Shown piece by piece: positions 39,764 to 47,313 of a DNA stretch of 64,000 nucleotides. The stretch lies in assembly GCA_035517615.1 (NCBI GenBank), contig DATIYM010000008.1:67244-131243 (forward strand), in the 5' to 3' direction. Made by a program: the position numbers and the translations under genes. How positions within the stretch are numbered: the stretch's first letter is position 1; each line of letters starts with the position of its first letter. This DNA comes from AG25 sp035517615 (lineage in GTDB: Bacteria; Gemmatimonadota; Gemmatimonadetes; Gemmatimonadales; GWC2-71-9). The notes beneath the pieces were generated by a model. It was not told where the DNA came from and ran no database searches. It saw only the letters and a list, made by a program, of their open reading frames with translations.

Positions 39764-40969
39764 TTAACTCCCGGCCGGACCCGGTCGCCGGAACACACGC
39801 ACCTTCAAGCTGCGCGCCAGAACACCCAGCCCGCCGCCATCCCCCGCGCGCCGGGGGACCGCACGATAAATCCCGAGCACCAGAATCCACGTGAGCCAAC
39901 TCACACGCTCGGGCCACGTGAGCCCGCGGAACATGAGCCACGCCTGGTCGTACCCGGCCGTCCAGACTTGCCGATCCGACTGGAGCAGCGCGATGGGACG
40001 GGCGACCACGCGGTTGGCCGTGAAGCCATGGGCGCTGGGCTTGGCGAGGTTCCAGACGCAGGTGGCCTTGCCCCAGCCGTGATTGTCGCTCCCTCCGGTG
40101 AGCAGCAGATTGTGTGCCCTCGCGAGCGCTACCACCCGCGCCCGCGCATCGGGCGGAAACACGATGGCCTTGGGCGCGCAATTGACGATCTCGAAGCCAT
40201 CGATCCCGGCGCGCACGAACGCGTCGAGGTCGTTCCAGTGCGCGCGCCAGTATTCCGGGATCGAGGCGATCGCGAGCGCTCCTTGCTTGTGAAGCTCGGG
40301 AAACAGCGCGAGCAGCGCCGCAAGATCGCGAGTGTAGCGCCCGGGATCGATCGGCGCGGTTTCGCCGAGCGCCAGGAGATGCTGGCCGTCCACGCTCCAT
40401 TCCGCGCCCGGCAGGAGCGCAATCGGCTGGTCGTCAGTCGTCCCCTGGAACACGCGGTTGTGATCGGTGACATACGACGCCTCGAAGCCCTGCATCGCAT
40501 GCCAGCGCGCGAGGTCACTCACGGTCCAGTCACGGCGGCCATCGTGCGAGTCTCGGGTGTGCGCGTGATAGTCGATTACGGTCAGCGTGGGGTCGTCGAC
40601 CGTGAGACGCGGGATCGGCCGAGGGAGAAAAATCGTCGCCACGACCGCCACGATCACGCACAGCACGCCCAGCGTGGCCCGGAGCACCCGCCGGCGCACG
40701 CTGCCAGGACGAAGCGCACCCACAAGGGCCAGGACGCCGGCCCAGGTGAAAAGCAGCGCGCGTGCCCGGTCGAGCCCAAGAAACGTCAAGGCATCGAGCA
40801 CATTGGACACGGGCGCGATCGCCACGTAGCTCGCGGGACGGACCAGGTCCGCGTCAGGAACGAGGGCGCCGCTGGCCGCGTCGAGCAGGGAAGGGAGTGG
40901 ATTCGTCGCGCTCCAGAGGATGAGCGCGATCACAAGAAACGAGACCGGGTAGCGGCGCAGCAGGCCCAC
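39764..40969 (-). CDS. Membrane-anchored PHP-domain metallohydrolase
   Basis: About 401 residues: three membrane helices in the first 130 residues (FLVIALILWSATNPL, ALLFTWAGVLALVGAL, LGVLCVIVAVVATIFL), then a PHP-type metal-dependent domain. Metal-binding motifs are YHAHTRDSHDG, YVTDHN, the Glu of LLPGAEWSVDG, and GGSDNHGWG. PHP domains hydrolyse phosphate esters of nucleotides, histidinol phosphate or lipids; the substrate here is unknown. The start is uncertain; GTG 40969 places the first helix near the N terminus, and a TAACCT hexamer 4 nt before it may be the -10. It diverges from a small lipoprotein gene. Confidence 0.72.
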   Translation of the reverse strand: MGLLRRYPVSFLVIALILWSATNPLPSLLDAASGALVPDADLVRPASYVAIAPVSNVLDALTFLGLDRARALLFTWAGVLALVGALRPGSVRRRVLRATLGVLCVIVAVVATIFLPRPIPRLTVDDPTLTVIDYHAHTRDSHDGRRDWTVSDLARWHAMQGFEASYVTDHNRVFQGTTDDQPIALLPGAEWSVDGQHLLALGETAPIDPGRYTRDLAALLALFPELHKQGALAIASIPEYWRAHWNDLDAFVRAGIDGFEIVNCAPKAIVFPPDARARVVALARAHNLLLTGGSDNHGWGKATCVWNLAKPSAHGFTANRVVARPIALLQSDRQVWTAGYDQAWLMFRGLTWPERVSWLTWILVLGIYRAVPRRAGDGGGLGVLARSLKVRVFRRPGPAGS

Positions 40970-41037
40970 CCGCAGGTTACCAGGGGGTGTACAAAGTGGG
41001 ACAACAATAATGATTTTGCGCTGGAGGAGGGACTCCC

Positions 41038-41457
41038 ATGCCCACCACGGCGTACCGGTTCGCAACGGGAACGATCCTGACCCTGGCGTCGCTCGCGTGC
41101 ACGACGGTGCGACCCATCGAGCGTGACCAGCTGGCCGGCGCTCACCCGCCCGCAAGAGTCCGGGTTACGCGCTCCGACTTGACGACGCTCACGCTCGACG
41201 CCCCTCACCTCGTTGGCGACACGCTGCAGGGGACCGAGAACGGTGCCACGCACAGTCTCAGGTTCACGGAAGTCGTGAAGCTCGAGGCGCGCGAGCCGTC
41301 GGATGCGCGCACCGGGGCATTGGTGGCATCTATTCTGGTGGGCGGGGCGATCGCCACGTATGTCGTGGCGAAAAATCAGGGCGCAGGGCCCGGCGCGAAC
41401 GTCTGTCCGGTGAACGATTGTCCGTTCGATGCGTTCGCCTGTTGTGGCGTTCCGTGA
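41038..41457 (+). CDS. Small lipoprotein of unknown function
   Basis: A 139-residue lipoprotein with a signal peptide ending in the lipobox LASLAC (Cys about residue 21). A beta-rich middle (RVTRSDLTTLTLDAPHLVGDTLQG) is followed by one hydrophobic stretch (GALVASILVGGAIATYVV) and a Cys-rich tail containing CPVNDCPFDAFACC. I do not recognise the family. A strong GGAGGAGGG site precedes ATG 41038. The next gene overlaps by 4 bp. Confidence 0.75.
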   Translation: MPTTAYRFATGTILTLASLACTTVRPIERDQLAGAHPPARVRVTRSDLTTLTLDAPHLVGDTLQGTENGATHSLRFTEVVKLEAREPSDARTGALVASILVGGAIATYVVAKNQGAGPGANVCPVNDCPFDAFACCGVP

Positions 41458-41948
41458 CGTCATTCAGCGACGTCAGTAGCGTGGTCCTCGGACCCCTCGC
41501 GCAGCGTTCCGACGCAGACTGGTATCGCGCCAGCGACGGAAAATGGAGCCCCGTCCAGATCGTGCATCATCTGGCGCTGGGCATCGAGCACAGCGGCCGG
41601 ACGTTCGAGTCGCGCCGCGAACGCGAGCCAATGCGGCGGCGGCCGCGCACGCTGTTTCAGATCTCGGCATATTTCTTCATCACGACCATTGGCTGGTCGC
41701 CGCGCAGGCGCGCGCCGCCAGCCACGCTGCCCGCGGTGCAACCCGAGCGAGCGGCGGTCGAACGGCAGTTTCGAGAGGGCGTGGAGCGGTTCGAGCGGCT
41801 GACGCGCGAGCTCCTGCCGCGGCGATCCGGCGATCTGTTCGTCAAACATCCCGTGCTCGGAGATCTGACGTTGCCCGAGTGGCTGCAATTTCACACCTGG
41901 CACTGCAGCCATCACGCGAGACAAATCCGGGAGCGCCTCGCCGCATGA
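41454..41948 (+). CDS. DinB-like four-helix-bundle protein
   Basis: A 164-residue protein of the DinB/DUF1569 type. The metal-binding histidines are expected in KWSPVQIVHHLALG and WHCSHHARQIRERL. Such proteins include thiol S-transferases (bacillithiol/mycothiol) and hydrolases of unknown substrate. GTG 41454 overlaps the lipoprotein gene as GTGA and the end overlaps the next gene as ATGA. Confidence 0.8.
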   Translation: MTSFSDVSSVVLGPLAQRSDADWYRASDGKWSPVQIVHHLALGIEHSGRTFESRREREPMRRRPRTLFQISAYFFITTIGWSPRRRAPPATLPAVQPERAAVERQFREGVERFERLTRELLPRRSGDLFVKHPVLGDLTLPEWLQFHTWHCSHHARQIRERLAA

Positions 41949-42100
41949 CGCGCAAGAAGGGCGTGAAAATCACCGTCCGCGTTCCCAATCCGGACGCACC
42001 GGTCAAGGAGCGATTGAAGACTCCCGCCCACAAAGTCCATCGCTCGAAGCGTGGGTATGAGCGGCACGCAAAGCACCGCCGCGACCCCGGGTCCGAGTAG
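41945..42100 (+). CDS. Small basic protein of unknown function
   Basis: A 51-residue, strongly basic protein (many Lys, Arg and His; pattern MTRKKGVKITVRVP, then KVHRSKRGYERHAKHRR). It starts with ATG overlapping the DinB-like stop codon by 4 bp and ends 6 bp before the FAD oxidoreductase gene. Its composition suggests nucleic-acid or ribosome contact. I do not recognise a family with certainty. Confidence 0.62.
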   Translation: MTRKKGVKITVRVPNPDAPVKERLKTPAHKVHRSKRGYERHAKHRRDPGSE

Positions 42101-42106
42101 ACCTCC

Positions 42107-43279
42107 ATGGCGCACTATCCCTACTTGATCATTGGTGCCGGCATGACCGCCGACGCGGCTGCCCGCGGGATCCGCGAGCTCGATTCGAGCGGGGCCATCG
42201 GCATGATCGGGGCAGACCCGCATCCGCCCTACAACCGGCCGCCACTCTCCAAGGCTCTATGGAAGGGCGAGAAAGAAGACTCGATCTGGCGGGGCGCGCT
42301 GCCGGGTGGTGTCACGACGCACCTCGGCCGGACCGTCACGAGTCTCGATCTGGGCGCGAAATCCGTGGCCGACGACAAGGGCACTCAGCACACCTTCGAC
42401 AAGCTGCTGTTTGCGACTGGGGGCACGCCGCGACGGCTCGCGGTCGCCCCGAGCGATGTCATCTACTATCGCACCTTGAACGATTATCGCCGGCTGCGGG
42501 AGCTGACGGCGGCGCGCCGGCGGTTTGTCGTCGTGGGCGGCGGCTTCATCGGCGCCGAAATCGCGGCCGCAATCCGTTTACAGGATCGCGAGGTCGTAAT
42601 CGTGGCGCCTCAGGAGGGGCTCTGCGGGCTCGTATTTCCCCGCAACCTCGCCAAAGAGACGGCGAGCTACTACGCCGGCAAGGGTGTCGACGTGCGCGTG
42701 AAGGAGTCCGTCACCCGCGTGGAGAAGCGGGGTGACGGCTATTCCATTCGCACGTCCAAGGGCACCGAGCTGACGTGTGACGCGGTCGTGGCCGGCCTCG
42801 GGATTACCCCGGGGACCGAGTTGGCCGAGCGAGCCGGCCTTCAGGTGGAGAATGGGATCATCGTCGATGAGTTCTGTCGCACGACCAATCCGATCTGCTT
42901 CGCCGCGGGCGACGTGGCGAACTTCTTCAATCCCGCTCTGGACACACGCAGGCGCGTAGAGCACGAGGATAACGCCAACATGATGGGCAAGATCGCCGGG
43001 CACAACATGGTGCGACCGAGCGAGCCGTACCATCATTTGCCGTTCTTCTATTCCGATCTGTTCGAGCTGGGCTACGAGGCGGTAGGGGATCTGGACGCGC
43101 GGCTCGAGACCGTCGCCGACTGGAAGGAGCCGTATCGGGAAGGCGTGATCTACTATCTCGCGCAGGAGCGGGTGCGGGGCGTCCTGTTGTTCAATACCTG
43201 GGGGAAGGTGGATGAGGCGAGAGCGTTGATCGCGGACCCCGGGCCGATACGGCGAGAGAGCCTCAAGGGGCGCATCTAG
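42107..43279 (+). CDS. FAD-dependent ferredoxin reductase-like oxidoreductase
   Basis: A 390-residue pyridine-nucleotide-disulfide oxidoreductase of the ferredoxin-reductase/AIF type. The FAD loop YLIIGAGMTADAAARGI is at the N terminus, PYNRPPLSKALWKG follows (typical of rubredoxin/ferredoxin reductases), the NAD loop is FVVVGGGFIGAEIAAAI, and the second FAD motif is CFAAGDVANF. It lacks a redox-active disulfide. It probably transfers electrons from NAD(P)H to a small iron-sulfur protein or Rieske-type oxygenase. It ends 6 bp before the convergent molybdoenzyme gene. Confidence 0.9.
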   Translation: MAHYPYLIIGAGMTADAAARGIRELDSSGAIGMIGADPHPPYNRPPLSKALWKGEKEDSIWRGALPGGVTTHLGRTVTSLDLGAKSVADDKGTQHTFDKLLFATGGTPRRLAVAPSDVIYYRTLNDYRRLRELTAARRRFVVVGGGFIGAEIAAAIRLQDREVVIVAPQEGLCGLVFPRNLAKETASYYAGKGVDVRVKESVTRVEKRGDGYSIRTSKGTELTCDAVVAGLGITPGTELAERAGLQVENGIIVDEFCRTTNPICFAAGDVANFFNPALDTRRRVEHEDNANMMGKIAGHNMVRPSEPYHHLPFFYSDLFELGYEAVGDLDARLETVADWKEPYREGVIYYLAQERVRGVLLFNTWGKVDEARALIADPGPIRRESLKGRI

Positions 43280-43285
43280 GAGTCG

Positions 43286-43990
43286 CTATATCCCTCCAAA
43301 CCACGGATAACCCTGGTCCTCCCAGTATCCGCCCGGTCGCTGGTCGGTGAACGTCATCGACACCAGGTACTTGGTCAGCTTGTAACCCAGTTTGGTCGGC
43401 GAGTAGAGGCGCAACGGCGCGCCGTGGTCCGGCCCGAGCATGCGGTCGTTCATGGCATACGCGAGGATCGTCTGCGGATGCATCGCGCTCGCCACATCCC
43501 AGCCGTTGGAATAATCCGAGTCGAACGAAACAAAGTTGATGTAGCGCGCGTGCGGCAGCATTTCGGCCCGCTGAGCAATCGTCGACACGGGTACGCCATG
43601 CCAGGTTGCGATCGCGCTCCATCCCTCGACGCAGTGGTGCTTCACGGTGTAGGTGATGCCGGGCAGCCGCATCAGGTCGACGAGCGAGAGTGAGAGCGGC
43701 GTTCGCACCAGACCGTCCACCCGCAGGCGCCAGGAACCGGGGTTGCGCCACATGGGCACGGTCGGAGAAACGAAATAGCTCGGCAGAGCTGCGCTGCGCT
43801 TCCCCGGATCGTACGTGCGCGCGAGCCGCGTGGGAGAGTAGAGAATCTTCTCGCCGATCCAATCGTTCACGCGGCTGATGTCGAGCAGGCGGGGCCGGAT
43901 GGCGTTGCCCCCATCCCAGCCGCACGCCGCCACGAGCGGCGCCGTTCCACTCGCGGCGGCGAGCTTCAGGAACGCCCGACGGTCAATCAT
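43286..43990 (-). CDS. Molybdopterin-dependent oxidoreductase (MsrP/sulfite oxidase fold)
   Basis: A 234-residue exported enzyme of the sulfite-oxidase-fold family. It begins with a twin-arginine signal (DRRAFLKLAAASG) followed by a lipobox-like LVAAC, so it may be a Tat lipoprotein. The molybdenum-ligating cysteine is in KHHCVEGWSAIATWHGVP. It lacks the dimerisation domain of sulfite oxidases and resembles MsrP (YedY), which reduces methionine sulfoxide in periplasmic proteins. It overlaps a cytochrome b gene by 8 bp; that protein would supply electrons in place of MsrQ. Confidence 0.88.
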   Translation of the reverse strand: MIDRRAFLKLAAASGTAPLVAACGWDGGNAIRPRLLDISRVNDWIGEKILYSPTRLARTYDPGKRSAALPSYFVSPTVPMWRNPGSWRLRVDGLVRTPLSLSLVDLMRLPGITYTVKHHCVEGWSAIATWHGVPVSTIAQRAEMLPHARYINFVSFDSDYSNGWDVASAMHPQTILAYAMNDRMLGPDHGAPLRLYSPTKLGYKLTKYLVSMTFTDQRPGGYWEDQGYPWFGGI

Positions 43991-44699
43991 GCGATGGGAA
44001 CCGCCCGCGATACATCCCGGTCAGCATCGCGCGCAACGACGCCGGATCGACCGCGAACACGAGAATCACATGGACGATCGTGAATGCGACGAAGATCCAC
44101 ACGATCCAGAAATGCCAGTAGCGCGCGGCCTGAAATCCGCCCAACAGCGCGGTGAGCCAGCCGAACTGCAGCGGTTTGTAGATGGCCAAACCGGTGAGGA
44201 TCGCGGCGCACCCGAGCAGCACGATGCTCGTGTATGCGAGCTTCTGCAGCGGGTTGTGTTTGCCCTGGGGCGGATGGTCCTTCGAGAGCCGCAGGTAATA
44301 GCGCATCATGGCCACGGCGCCCCGGGCGTCGCTCGGCCGGAACAGGAGGGCACGCCACTCCCCGCTGGCGGCGAGATACCCGGTATAGGCCAGCCCGATC
44401 GCGACCAGCGGCCACATCAACGCGAAGTGCCAGTTCAGCGCCCCCGCGAGCCAACCGCCCAGCCGGCTCCACGCGGGAAACATCTCGCCGTTCAGCGGAC
44501 TGGGATATGCCGGGGCGCCTCGATTCCCGAACCGCGCATACGCCTCGTAGATTTGCAGGCCGCTCGTAATCATGCCCGCGAGGACGATCACCGTCGCCCA
44601 ATGAGTGACACGCACAATCCAGTGGTGGCGACGAACCGGAAGCCGGGGCGGGGGATGCGATGTGGACTGCGAGTAGACTACGGCCGGACCCTCGGGCAT
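43983..44699 (-). CDS. Cytochrome b561-type membrane subunit
   Basis: A 238-residue membrane protein with about four to five helices and haem-ligating histidines in RVTHWATVIVLAGM, WHFALMWPLVAIG and RYWHFWIVWIFVAFTIVH. This is the thiosulfate reductase/formate dehydrogenase type of cytochrome b, a quinol-to-periplasm electron carrier. It overlaps the molybdoenzyme gene by 8 bp, so the two form a quinone-linked pair. ATG 44699 lies 6 nt after a -10 hexamer; leaderless. Confidence 0.88.
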   Translation of the reverse strand: MPEGPAVVYSQSTSHPPPRLPVRRHHWIVRVTHWATVIVLAGMITSGLQIYEAYARFGNRGAPAYPSPLNGEMFPAWSRLGGWLAGALNWHFALMWPLVAIGLAYTGYLAASGEWRALLFRPSDARGAVAMMRYYLRLSKDHPPQGKHNPLQKLAYTSIVLLGCAAILTGLAIYKPLQFGWLTALLGGFQAARYWHFWIVWIFVAFTIVHVILVFAVDPASLRAMLTGMYRGRFPSHD

Positions 44700-44733
44700 T
44701 CCGCGAATATATTGCGGGTCATGCGACAGGCAA
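44700..44733. promoter_or_regulatory. Bidirectional promoter with a symmetric -10
   Basis: The 21-bp gap between divergent start codons (44699 minus, 44721 plus) contains AATATATT (44706-44713), a perfect palindrome that reads TATATT on both strands. On the minus strand the -10 at 44711-44706 has TTGCCT at 44733-44728 as -35 (16-bp spacer). On the plus strand the -10 at 44708-44713 has only CGGACC at the -35 place. Both start codons lie 6-7 nt after their -10, so both transcripts must be leaderless. Confidence 0.65.
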
Positions 44734-45248
44734 TTGCATTGGTTCTCTTAGCGGGCGCGGCGTGTCATTCCCGGAAACTGCCCCAACGTGCGGCCACAGA
44801 CTCGAGCGCCCGGCCTGCCGCTCCCGCGTTCCCGTTGCGGCGCGACTCGAGCGACACGAGTGGCGACAGGCCGCAGGTCATTTCCGATCCCAGCGTGGTC
44901 GTGTTCTGGCTCAAAGGCGTCGACACGCTCTCGTCGGACGATCGCGCGTCGGCGTTCGACGATCTGCGATCGTACACGGCGGAGGTCGCTTCGGTGCTCG
45001 CGGACAATGACATCCAGCTCCTCGCAACCCGCTCCGATACGCTCTACATCTCACTCCCCAACAAGCAACGCCGCGCGGTTCTGCTCTCGGGGCTGGACTA
45101 TCCGTATGGCTACGTGCTGGTCGATCCGGGCGGGCCGGAGCGCATTCTCACCGGTGTGTATTCGGGAGACGATCTGCTGGACGAGCTGCAGGCTTACTTC
45201 GACCTGCCGGATGAATCCGACAGCGGCCCGCCACGCTCGACCACCTGA
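44721..45248 (+). CDS. Lipoprotein of unknown function
   Basis: A 175-residue lipoprotein: signal peptide with lipobox LAGAAC (Cys about residue 15), a Pro/Ala/Ser-rich linker, then a globular domain (VVVFWLKGVDTLSSDDR, YISLPNKQRRAVLLSGLDYPYGYVLVDPGG, ILTGVYSGDDLLDELQAYFDL). Its thioredoxin-like secondary pattern is only suggestive, since no CxxC is present. ATG 44721 is used with a -10 7 nt upstream. The last 55 bp overlap tail-to-tail with the HAMP membrane protein gene. Confidence 0.72.
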   Translation: MRQAIALVLLAGAACHSRKLPQRAATDSSARPAAPAFPLRRDSSDTSGDRPQVISDPSVVVFWLKGVDTLSSDDRASAFDDLRSYTAEVASVLADNDIQLLATRSDTLYISLPNKQRRAVLLSGLDYPYGYVLVDPGGPERILTGVYSGDDLLDELQAYFDLPDESDSGPPRSTT

Positions 45249-46060
45249 GCTTTCGGATCGCTCACGCGGAACCGTCCGATAATTCGTGATAAGCGCTGCG
45301 CCGTCGCGGCGAGCGACCGCCCGTGAGGGGTGTCCGCGTCCACCGGGACGGTGTCGAGCTCCGAGGCGTGGCGCTGGGCGTCACCGAGGGTTTGCGCGGT
45401 GGCGTCGATGGTGCGATTGACGGTGGCCGCGAGATACCCGATTTCATCGTGCTCGTCTTCGGCCGCGCGGGCGGTGAGATCGCCGTACTCGACCAATGCC
45501 AGCACCTCGCGTGTCGCCCGCAGCCGCGCCACGATGCGCAGCATGGTCGGGACGATCGCGATGGCCACGAACACCAACACCAAGGCTTCCTTTGCGAACA
45601 TCATCCAGCCCCAGGCCGCCGGATCGAGCGCCGTCACGAGCGCGAAGCTCGACACGCTGAGCACGAGCGCCTCCCAGGCCTCGTAGGGTCCCAGGTAGTA
45701 CGCCGCCTGGAACGGCGCAATGAGATAGGCCGGAAACACGAGCTCACCGCTCGGCCGGGCGGCGTACGCCACCGCCGAGACCATCGCGGCACCCAGGGCG
45801 ATATTGGCGTGCGCGTGCCATACGCGGAACGAGTGGTCGCGGGCGACGCGGCCCAGCGTGTAGTTGAGCGCGCCGAACACGACTGCGAAGCTCGCGATGA
45901 ACCACCAGGGAACCGACGTGAGTCCGGCGAGCCGTGCTCCAATCAGCAATACGAGCCCGCAGCCTACGACGCGCCAGCGCCAGCGCGTGTTGGCGAGGAC
46001 ATACTGCCGCCGTTTCGCGGTAAATTCGTCGGTGAGCGCCTGCGCGAAGGAGGGATGCAC
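45194..46060 (-). CDS. Six-helix membrane protein with a HAMP-like cytosolic tail
   Basis: About 288 residues. Six membrane helices occupy residues 30-200, then a HAMP-like segment (ALVEYGDLTARAAEDEHDEIGYLAATVNRTI) and a coiled coil, but no kinase, cyclase or methyl-accepting domain follows. It may be a signal-transducing subunit or a remnant of a receptor. GTG 46060 is preferred (AGGA 4 nt upstream); a TTG at 46078 is possible. Its 3' end overlaps the convergent lipoprotein gene by 55 bp. Confidence 0.65.
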   Translation of the reverse strand: MHPSFAQALTDEFTAKRRQYVLANTRWRWRVVGCGLVLLIGARLAGLTSVPWWFIASFAVVFGALNYTLGRVARDHSFRVWHAHANIALGAAMVSAVAYAARPSGELVFPAYLIAPFQAAYYLGPYEAWEALVLSVSSFALVTALDPAAWGWMMFAKEALVLVFVAIAIVPTMLRIVARLRATREVLALVEYGDLTARAAEDEHDEIGYLAATVNRTIDATAQTLGDAQRHASELDTVPVDADTPHGRSLAATAQRLSRIIGRFRVSDPKAQVVERGGPLSDSSGRSK

Positions 46061-46108
46061 GGGTCCTAATCTGTGCAAGGCCGCCTGCCACGGTAGAGGG
46101 TCCGCCCT

Positions 46109-47101
46109 GTGGTCCTGATGGTCATTGTGCTCGGCATCACCGCGCCCGCTCGGTTCGGCGCCGGGGACTCGACCGGGGCGGCCCTGTATCGCGCCTGGTG
46201 TTCACAATGCCACGGCGTGGACGCCCGCGGCGTGCCGCAGCGGCAGACTCGTCTGTCCACCCGTCCCGCGAACCTCGCGGATTGCCGCAGGTCCACCGCC
46301 GAGACGGAGCGCGGCTGGATCGACGTGGTGCGCGAAGGCGGGGCGGCGTTCGGGCTGTCGCTCGACATGCCCGGGTTCGGCGATGCCGCGACGCCCGAGC
46401 AGATCCGGGCGGTGGTGCAGTACATCCGGTCATTGTGCGGGGAGCGGGCCTGGCCGCCCGGGGAGCTGAATTTCCCGCGCACGTTCTTCGCCGAGAAGGC
46501 CTATCCCGAAAACGAAGTGGTGGTTACCACGCACGGGAACGAACAGGAGTGGCTGTACGAGCGCCGCTTCGGCCCGCGGTTTCAGATCGAGGCGAGCGTG
46601 CGCACGATCTTCGATTCCCTGTCGCAGGCGTTCGGTGGCGCGACTGCGGCGGTCAAATACAACGTCTGGTACTCCAATACGCTGCGCTCGATTGCCAGCG
46701 TCGGGATCGAAGCGTCTCCGGACTGGGGGCGGCAGGACGCATGGGAAGTCGAGCCCTACGTGGCGTTCGGCACCAATCCCACCGGCGTGTTCTATGTGCA
46801 GGGCGAGTTCGCGGCCTCGTGGGAAGAATCCCAGATCACGGGATTCCCGTACGCCCTGTCCCTGAGTCGCGAAGTGGGGAGGTTCGCGCCGATGGTCGAG
46901 ATCGGCGGCACGATCGCCCGGTTGGCGGGAGACGAGAGCACGCTTTCGATCGTGCCACAGCTCTGGTTCCGGCTCTCGCGCCTGGGACACGTAGCCGGCT
47001 CGGTGGGGGTGGATTTCCCGATGCAGGAGCCGCGGAGCCCGCTGTTGGTCGCGTTTCTCCTGTGGGATTACGCGGACGCCGGATTATTTCGAGGGTGGTA
47101 A
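46109..47101 (+). CDS. Cytochrome c domain fused to a beta-barrel-like domain
   Basis: A 330-residue exported protein. A short signal is followed by a class I cytochrome c domain (residues about 20-110) with haem motif CSQCH and a distal methionine in LDMPGFGDAATPEQIRAVVQYI. From residue about 125 on, the sequence (FPRTFFAEKAYPENEVVVTT, then alternating strands such as GVFYVQGEFAASWEESQ) looks like an outer-membrane-type beta-barrel of about 200 residues. The combination would place a haem at or near the outer membrane. GTG 46109 is the start; no strong ribosome site is seen. Confidence 0.75.
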   Translation: MVLMVIVLGITAPARFGAGDSTGAALYRAWCSQCHGVDARGVPQRQTRLSTRPANLADCRRSTAETERGWIDVVREGGAAFGLSLDMPGFGDAATPEQIRAVVQYIRSLCGERAWPPGELNFPRTFFAEKAYPENEVVVTTHGNEQEWLYERRFGPRFQIEASVRTIFDSLSQAFGGATAAVKYNVWYSNTLRSIASVGIEASPDWGRQDAWEVEPYVAFGTNPTGVFYVQGEFAASWEESQITGFPYALSLSREVGRFAPMVEIGGTIARLAGDESTLSIVPQLWFRLSRLGHVAGSVGVDFPMQEPRSPLLVAFLLWDYADAGLFRGW

Positions 47102-47313
47102 CCAGGGGGGAAGCGGGAAACGGGAAGCGGGAAGGGGGACGGGGGAAGGGGCAAGGGTAAACGGGCGCACGACATCACGGGTGCACAGTGATCTGGCGGG
47201 TCACGGCTCCATCACGACGTGAGCAAAAAGTGTCGACTCATTCAATAATCATATCCCATTCCCATGGTGAATCCCCAGGGTGCTCGCGGATCGCCTGAAC
47301 CTTCCCTCTTCCC
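47102..47313. other. Intergenic region with a purine-rich tract
   Basis: This 212-bp gap separates the convergent cytochrome fusion and MacB-like permease genes. At 47104-47160 the plus strand is almost purely purine, with nine runs of three or more G in repeats like CGGGAAGCGGGAAG, able in principle to form a G-quadruplex. The remaining bases to 47313 show no gene, no clear terminator stem and no tRNA-like structure. Confidence 0.6.

Noticed and set aside
47104..47160. Possible CRISPR or direct-repeat array
   Set aside because: The units are short, irregular purine runs without constant repeats and unique spacers; no cas genes are present.
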